Source: Conidiobolus incongruus B7586 (lineage: Eukaryota > Entomophthoromycota > Entomophthoromycetes > Entomophthorales > Conidiobolaceae). Taken from it: a stretch of DNA of 15,200 nt. The stretch spans positions 1 through 15,200 of the forward strand of contig JNEM01014151.1 in NCBI GenBank assembly GCA_000697335.1, read 5' to 3'. Below, piece by piece: positions 9,483-15,200 of the stretch. Under the pieces are notes generated by a model, which had not been told where the DNA came from, searched no databases, and saw only the letters and a list, made by a program, of their open reading frames with translations. Made by a program: the position numbers and the translations under genes. The stretch's first letter is position 1. Each line of letters opens with the position of its first letter.

Positions 9483-9487
9483 GTATT
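9483..9487. repeat. Target-site duplication of Gypsy 1 (right)
   Basis: An exact GTATT repeat follows the last LTR base. Element B sequence continues from 9488. Confidence 0.92.
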
Positions 9488-10204
9488 AATTCCCCTATTA
9501 ACTTTATAAAGATACTTTACACTTAAAAACAATATATATCCTTAAGTAATAATTAACCTATTATTATACTTTTAGGTAAAATTAAAATTATAGTTATAAA
9601 GTAGTATTGTATTTTTTTAAAGTATTTAGCTTTTTTATTAAATTTACTAAAGTATATTTTTGCTTTATTAAATTAAATAACCTTATTCTAATTAATTTTA
9701 ATTTAATATTAATGATGATATTTAAACTCCCACCTAATTTTATAATAGGATTTTTTTAATTAAGGGTGTTTTTTCTTAAAATGTAAGTGGTATCTATATT
9801 AACATAAAACACATATAATAATATTAGTGTTAACTAATATTTTTATATAGTTTTATAATTCCTGTTGTATTTTTATAGTAGTATTATATTTACTTATATT
9901 AACTAACCTACAAATATACTTCTTATCATATTTATTTATAATTTTAACATACTTTAGTTTAAATTAAATGTTTTTTATTATTATTTTTAATAACTTTAAC
10001 TATAGTAAACTAGCTAACATTAGTAATTCTAATAATATTACAAGTTAATTTATCTTTTTTATAAAATTAATTAATATATAAGTAAATTTGTTTAAAGAAG
10101 AATTTAGGTATAATAATACTAATAAAAAAATTAATTTATCTATAAAATATAATATAAAATAATAACAAAGAAAAAAGATATAGTTATATATTATTTAATA
10201 TATC

Positions 10205-10418
10205 CTTTTATTTCAAAAACCTGCAAATTTATAACTTACTTTAGTTAAATATTAAAGGTTAATATTTTTGCTAATAGTTTACTAAATATATTTAAATATA
10301 TTTATTTATTACTAAATAATATATTTTAATTATATATTATAGTTTCAAGTAATTTAATATATATGATTGTTTTTATTATTAATTAAAATATATATTTTTG
10401 ATTTTATAACTTATTTTT
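10205..10418 (-). repeat. Right terminal inverted repeat of element B copy 2
   Basis: This is the inverted partner of 3168-3380. The outer block (10400-10418) and the inner block (about 10216-10242) repeat the same TTTATAACTTA motif found twice in the left arm, at similar spacing. Immediately outside it the Gypsy 2 interior resumes. Confidence 0.75.
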
Positions 10419-10426
10419 ACTAGTTA

Positions 10427-11310
10427 GTATAGTTTTATTACTAAGTAAATCTAAAACTTTAGTTTTTAAAAGCTTTTTACCCTTTAAAAAACTTATATTA
10501 AATAATTTTTAGTTAAAAAAACATAACTTAAAAAGCTTAAATCTAATAAACTAGTTATTTTATTATAATCAATATATTAAACTATCTCTTTAATATTTGT
10601 GAAAATGAATTAACTATTTATAATAGTTTTAAAAATCTTTATAAGCTTAAAAACTATTTTAAAAATATAAAAAATTATTTTAATTTAATTTTTAATAAAG
10701 ATTTAAAAAATATCTTTAAATTAATCAATTTTTTTATTAATATTTGTTTATACTTGGTAGTTAACTTATTACAAGTTTAATCTTAAATAGTCTTTAAAAA
10801 AATAACTTATTATAAAAATACAAACCTTTAAACAGTTAGAAAAAGCTTTTAAAAAAAGGTATTACTTAAAAAATTAAGTTTAATTAATATGAGAAAAGTT
10901 TTCTTAACTTAAATAAAAAACTTCTATAAGGTAATTAATTGAGAAATTTAATAAGTTATATTTAAACATATTAAATATTATTAAAGAAGAATAAATCTAC
11001 AAGTTATTATAATACCTTAACCCTCAAGTAAAATTCTTGTTAGTTAACAGGGAATATTTTGATAATATGTTTTTTTTAACATTTATAATATAATAATTAT
11101 GATTAATGATATCTTTTACTTTATAATTAAATTTTCCTATCTTAAGAATTAATTTTTTAAAACTTATTCTAACTTATTTAAATCTCAAATAATAAATGTT
11201 TTGTTTTAAAGCATTATAAGAAAAATTTTAGTAAAGAAGTTAAAATTTACTTAAGAGTAAATAAAAGTTGCTATTATTATTAAAAAACATAGGTTAATTA
11301 TAGAGTTAAT
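10427..11310 (+). pseudogene. Gypsy 2 gag region with zinc-knuckle position (fossil)
   Basis: This aligns with the reverse complement of 8030-8910 of Gypsy 1, with clear matches from ATTACTAAG (10437-10445) onward. The knuckle position falls near 11263-11296. It is more eroded than in Gypsy 1 and broken many times. Confidence 0.7.
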
Positions 11311-11489
11311 ATGTATTTTCTTAAAAAGCAACATCTGTTTAATTCTCAACAATCTTAATTTACCAACTATAAATTAAACTTAAATAATATTAATATTACC
11401 TTAAAATTACCTTTTTTATAATTAGTTAGTAGATTTTAATTTAATCTACAAAAGTTTTAATAAACTAATGATTTTATAAATTAAATTAT

Positions 11490-11705
11490 ATATACTAGAG
11501 AAATTTAACTAATTAAATTATTAAAAACTAAAAATATTCTAGTAACTAATTTACCTTATAATTCTTTATCTTTAACTATCACTCTATTATTTATTTTAAC
11601 TAGATATTTTATAAATATACTTGTTAATGTTTTAATTAACTCTGGTTATTTTAATTATATTATTTTTTCTTTAATTGTTACAAAACTCTCTTTATTTACT
11701 TAAAA
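11490..11705 (+). pseudogene. Gypsy 2 retropepsin region (fossil)
   Basis: This is the equivalent of 7633-7848 of Gypsy 1. The loop region is recognisable near 11610-11690. It is broken. Confidence 0.7.
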
Positions 11706-12207
11706 AAACAGCTTAATATTTAAATATACTAATAATTTAATAGAATAAACATTTAACACTATATTTAAATATTTATCACTATTTCTTAATTATTCTCAAT
11801 ATATTAAATTCCTAATTTGTAATATTAGTTACAATTTTATATTAGGTTAAAATTAGTTTAAGTACCATAGTTTTTTATCTATAAGTATTATATTAGAAGG
11901 TTATAAATCTAATTTATTTATAATTTAAAAGAAATTAATAAAATTATTCTTAAAATATTTATATTACTTGATTATTAAACTATCAAATACTTTACCTAGA
12001 ACTAACTCTACAATTATATTAAATAATTCTACTATTATAAACAAAAATTAATATAAAAAACTAATTAAAAACTTTAATAATTTATAGGGATATATATTTA
12101 TTTATTATTTGTTTATTAGTATTTGATTTATTAATTTCAATAAAGTTATAACTAATAACCACTTCTTATATAATATTATAAATTAATTTACTAATGTTTT
12201 TAAATTT

Positions 12208-12858
12208 ATAAGTAGATTACCTTTTAAATATAATATTAAACACAAAATTAAACTTCTCTGAGATATATAATTATTCTTAAAACTTATTTATCATTTATCT
12301 CTTAAATAATATTAAACTTTAAAAGACAAAATTTAAAAATTACTTAAAAATAAATATATTAAACTTTTTTCCTTATTATAAAAATCTCCTATTTTCTTAA
12401 TATAAAAGGTTAATAGTGGTTAAAATTAATATATTAATAACTATATTTAAATTGTAAAACTATTAAAGATAAAACCTCATTGCTAAACTAATATATTTTT
12501 AAAGATAAACTACTTAAATCTATTATATTTACTAAATTAAATGTTAGAAATAATTATTATAATATTAAAGTTAAAAAAAATTCTATTCCTTTAACTGTTT
12601 TTAATACTCTACTAAGTTACTATAAATTTACCATTTTAAACTTTAGATTATATAATGTTTTTATAATATTTACTTAATTTATCAATTCTTTTTTTATCTT
12701 TATTTTTAATAACTTTATTATTATTTACCTTAATAATATTTTAATCTATTTAAAAACTAAAGAAGAATATATTTAATATATTAATTAAATTTTACAAATT
12801 ATTTAAGAATATAAATTATCTTAAAAGTTATCAAAATGTATTTTTAATGTTTCTTTTA
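12208..12858 (+). pseudogene. Gypsy 2 reverse transcriptase region (fossil)
   Basis: The same two RT blocks as in Gypsy 1 are found near 12393-12443 and, for the YxDD-type loop, near 12726-12748. This matches their predicted positions almost to the base. It is broken many times. Confidence 0.75.
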
Positions 12859-13007
12859 TCTCTTTCTATAATTATATTTTTCTTTTTAAAAAATTAACAT
12901 TGATTTAATTAAACTTAATAGTATAAAAGTTTTTATTATACTTTTAAACAAAAATCAACTTTTGTTTATATTTAAATTATTAAATTACTTTAAAGATTTT
13001 ATTGATT

Positions 13008-13548
13008 CTTATATTAAACTTATAATTACTCTAATTAATCTTTTAAGAAAAAACTCTCTTTTTGAATAAACCCTCTTATATATTTTTTACATAAATGTTT
13101 TAATTTTTTATATTACTAATGTTCTTGCTTTATTTATTTTTAATTTTAAATTACTTACTATTATTGTTATTAACTTTATTTTTTTTGTAATTAGTAGATA
13201 ATTAACTTAATTTGAATTTAATTTATTTTTTAATTTTTAACTATAAGATAAAATAATAAATAAGGGAGAATAAGTTCAGTTTAAATTTATAAACATTACC
13301 TTAAAGCTTCTAATATTCTAATTATAGAAAATAAAACTAGCTGAATTAAATTATTCAATTTATAAATAAAAACTCTTTACTTTAATAGAAATAATTAAAA
13401 ATCATTCAAATTTCTTATTTTGCAACTTTTTTCTGATACTTATAGATTACAAATCATTTATCTATTTAAACACTCAAAAGTATTTATTAATAAATAAATT
13501 CAATAGATTAAAATTATCCATGCTTATTTTTTCCCTATTTAATATCTT
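13008..13548 (+). pseudogene. Gypsy 2 RNase H region (fossil)
   Basis: It begins with the same connection block as Gypsy 1, near 13030-13095. The rest is assigned by alignment. It is broken. Confidence 0.55.
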
Positions 13549-13777
13549 TTAGGTTAATAAAATCATATTGTAGATACTTTATTAAAAATCTTTCATACCT
13601 ATCCTTTTATTTTAATTATAAAAACCTAATAGATATTAACACAATAATTATTAATGAAAAAAATAACAAATTCATTAAACTATTTTAAAAAACACTATTA
13701 AATAATAATTTCTTTATTTTAATTAAAAAAGAACTCTCTAAACTATTAAAAAAATAATTAAAATATCTTAAAAGATT

Positions 13778-14438
13778 TAAAATCATTGATAACTTATTAT
13801 ATTATAATAACTGTTTATATATCTTTAATATTCTTAAGATTTAATAAATAATATTTAATAAGTACTATAACTTACTTATTACAGGCTATTAAAACTAGTT
13901 AAAGATTATCAAGAGAATTAAAATAAAAAATTACTAGCTTTTTTAAGTTAAATTAGTTTAGAAATACACTAATATTTATAATATATATTAAAAAATTAAA
14001 TATAATATCAAATTAAAATATAGTAAATTTATTCCCTTATAAATCCCTAATAAAATTTAATAACAAATCTAACTTGATTTTATAGAAATTCTTAAATCAA
14101 CAACTAATTATAATAATTTATTAATTATAACTAATTTATTCTCTAAATATCCTTAATTTATTTTTTATTTTAAAACCTTTATAGTTAAAAATATTATAAA
14201 ACTATTATTCTCTAATATTTTTACCTATTATAAAATTTTATAAACTATTATATTTGATAGAGATATATAATTCAACTCTTAATTTTAGTAATTACTATCT
14301 TTTTCTTTTAAGATTAATTTAGCTATATCTATTATTAATTATTATTAAACCAATAAACTTGTTGAAAAAACTATTAAAACTTTAAAATAAATGATTAGAG
14401 CTTATATTAACATAAATTAATTAAATTAAGATACTGAT
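13778..14438 (+). pseudogene. Gypsy 2 integrase region (fossil)
   Basis: It aligns with the Gypsy 1 integrase. The zinc-finger cysteine area lies near 13968-13993 and the DDE core near 14083-14378. It is broken. Confidence 0.7.
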
Positions 14439-14937
14439 ATCTATTAACTTTAATATTTATATAACACTTTTATCAAAAAATCAACAGGTTTTAGCTTCTA
14501 TTTTATTAATTATAATAAATATCCTAATTTAATAATTGCTTTAAAACTTTAAATTAACTTATCTTTAAATATTGTTGAATTTTAATTTAATATTAAATAT
14601 ATTAATTCCTTTGTTAAATTTAACTTGTAAGAGAATTAAAAGATTATAGAATAATAATATTTAAAGTTATCTAGGAATCCTCTTAAATATAAAACTAATA
14701 TGTTTATATACTTAGAATAATTTACCCTTAAACTTACCTTATTTAAATCTAGCTTAAATCCAAAATACTTGTTATTATATTATAATCCTTATAAAATTTA
14801 ATCTATTGATTTAAATTTTGAAAATATTATCTTAGAATTATTTTTAACTTTGAGGATCAATTTTACCTTTCATATATCTAAAGTTAAACCTTATCTGAAA
14901 TATTTTAATATATTTTTTAATTTATTAAAAGCTTTAA

Positions 14938-15123
14938 AATTAGATTTTATTATTAATTAAGATAGAAAAAAAGAATATTATATTGTTTATATAATTAAAT
15001 TTAAATTTATTAGGAATAAGCTTTATTTCTATATAAAATAGATAAATTATCTTATTAAAGAAGTTATATAAGAACTTTTAGAAAATATTAAGAGTACTTT
15101 AACTTAATATACCTATTTATAAA
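14938..15123 (+). pseudogene. Gypsy 2 chromodomain (fossil)
   Basis: It aligns with the chromodomain region of Gypsy 1 just before the 3' LTR. The AAATTTATTAGGAATAAGC stretch near 15002-15022 is nearly identical in both copies. It is broken. Confidence 0.7.
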
Positions 15124-15165
15124 AATTTAAAGAGTATATCTCTTCTAAAAGATATATTAAAGAAG

Positions 15166-15200
15166 TATTAAAAGATTAGTTCTTTAAATTTTTATATATA
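15166..15200 (+). repeat. Start of the Gypsy 2 3' LTR (cut by the window end)
   Basis: The last 35 bases match the first bases of the LTR family: the start motif, then TAGTTCTTTAAATT and TTATATATA. About 360 further bases, the right target duplication and the rest of B copy 1 are predicted beyond the window. Confidence 0.88.

Larger units (their letters stand above)
3160..10426 (+). mobile_element. Element B, copy 2: TIR element of about 1.55 kb interrupted by Gypsy 1
   Basis: This element interrupts Gypsy 2 between its leader and gag. Without Gypsy 1 (and one copy of its duplication) it is about 1554 bp (to 3774, then 9488-10426). Its two ends are inverted copies of each other over about 210 bp. 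Weakly similar host sequence on both sides (around TATTAA at 3157-3162 and TAGTTTTATT at 10429-10438) suggests a target duplication of roughly 9 bp. Long inverted ends with a duplication of that size fit a Mutator-like (MULE) non-autonomous element, but no transposase motif was seen on either strand, so the class is an inference. The outer edges are uncertain by about 15 bp. Region 9488-10204 carries no gene-like frame. Confidence 0.75.
1278..15200 (+). mobile_element. Gypsy 2: fossil Ty3/Gypsy chromovirus, runs past the window end
   Basis: This LTR retrotransposon lies in plus orientation and is the same family as Gypsy 1. Its pieces are the 5' LTR (1278-1494 and 2817-2984, split by a mariner), the leader (2985 to about 3159), the rest of the interior (about 10427-15165, after the B copy 2 insertion), and the first 35 bp of the 3' LTR (15166-15200). 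With the insertions set aside, its interior is about as long as the 4912 bp interior of Gypsy 1. Positions convert well by the rule Gypsy 2 position = 19338 minus Gypsy 1 position for everything right of 10430. Order of parts is gag, protease, RT, RNase H, integrase, chromodomain. It is heavily degraded, with dozens of breaks across all frames, and is more AT-rich than Gypsy 1, which fits its being an older layer. Confidence 0.9.

Noticed and set aside
9885-10204. A gene or RNA in the right half of element B
   Set aside because: There is no open frame of useful length, no tRNA-like fold seen by eye, and no known motif. It is plain AT-rich element B sequence with no second copy in the window for comparison.
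3168-10418. Element B inverted ends as a hairpin produced by an inversion of the region
   Set aside because: Gypsy 2 sequence continues in the same orientation on both sides (to about 3159 and from about 10427), so the arms belong to an inserted element.
1-15200. Mitochondrial or plastid DNA because of the extreme AT content
   Set aside because: No organelle gene, tRNA or rRNA is visible, and the whole window is accounted for by nuclear-type transposons.

Overview
The window is extremely AT-rich, I found no CpG dinucleotide in it by eye, and every base can be assigned to a transposable element. No host gene, tRNA or rRNA was found. It looks like heterochromatin of a filamentous fungus whose repeats have been hit by repeat-induced point mutation (RIP) or a similar cytosine-deamination process. 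The two LTRs of one retrotransposon differ almost only by C/T and G/A transitions, and stop codons fill the former coding regions. The species cannot be named from the sequence. A Pezizomycotina-type AT-rich block, possibly (peri)centromeric, is the best guess.

Two families account for most of the window. One is a 5.7 kb Ty3/Gypsy chromovirus ('G') with 398 bp LTRs and 5 bp target duplications. The other is an unrecognised, apparently non-coding element of about 1.55 kb ('B') with inverted repeats of about 210 bp at its ends. They are nested in each other four deep. B copy 1 (1-1277, left end outside the window) was hit by a G that left a solo LTR (104-502), and by Gypsy 2 (plus strand, from 1278 past the window end). 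Gypsy 2 was hit in its gag leader by B copy 2 (about 3160-10426). B copy 2 was hit by Gypsy 1 (minus strand, 3775-9482). Separately, a 1320 bp mariner DNA transposon (1495-2814) sits in the 5' LTR of Gypsy 2.

The mariner is the best-preserved component. It keeps one 333-codon DD34D transposase frame with five in-frame stops and no frameshift. Both Gypsy copies are heavily broken fossils, but their gag zinc knuckle, protease, RT, RNase H, integrase and C-terminal chromodomain can still be placed. Their internal regions have almost the same length (4912 bp in Gypsy 1), so decay was by substitution, not by deletion. Because Gypsy 1 and Gypsy 2 lie in opposite orientation, the window also forms an inverted repeat with arms of nearly 5 kb around a spacer of about 1.5 kb.

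Each insertion except the 3' end of Gypsy 2 can be checked inside the window, because the other copy of the interrupted element shows the empty site.
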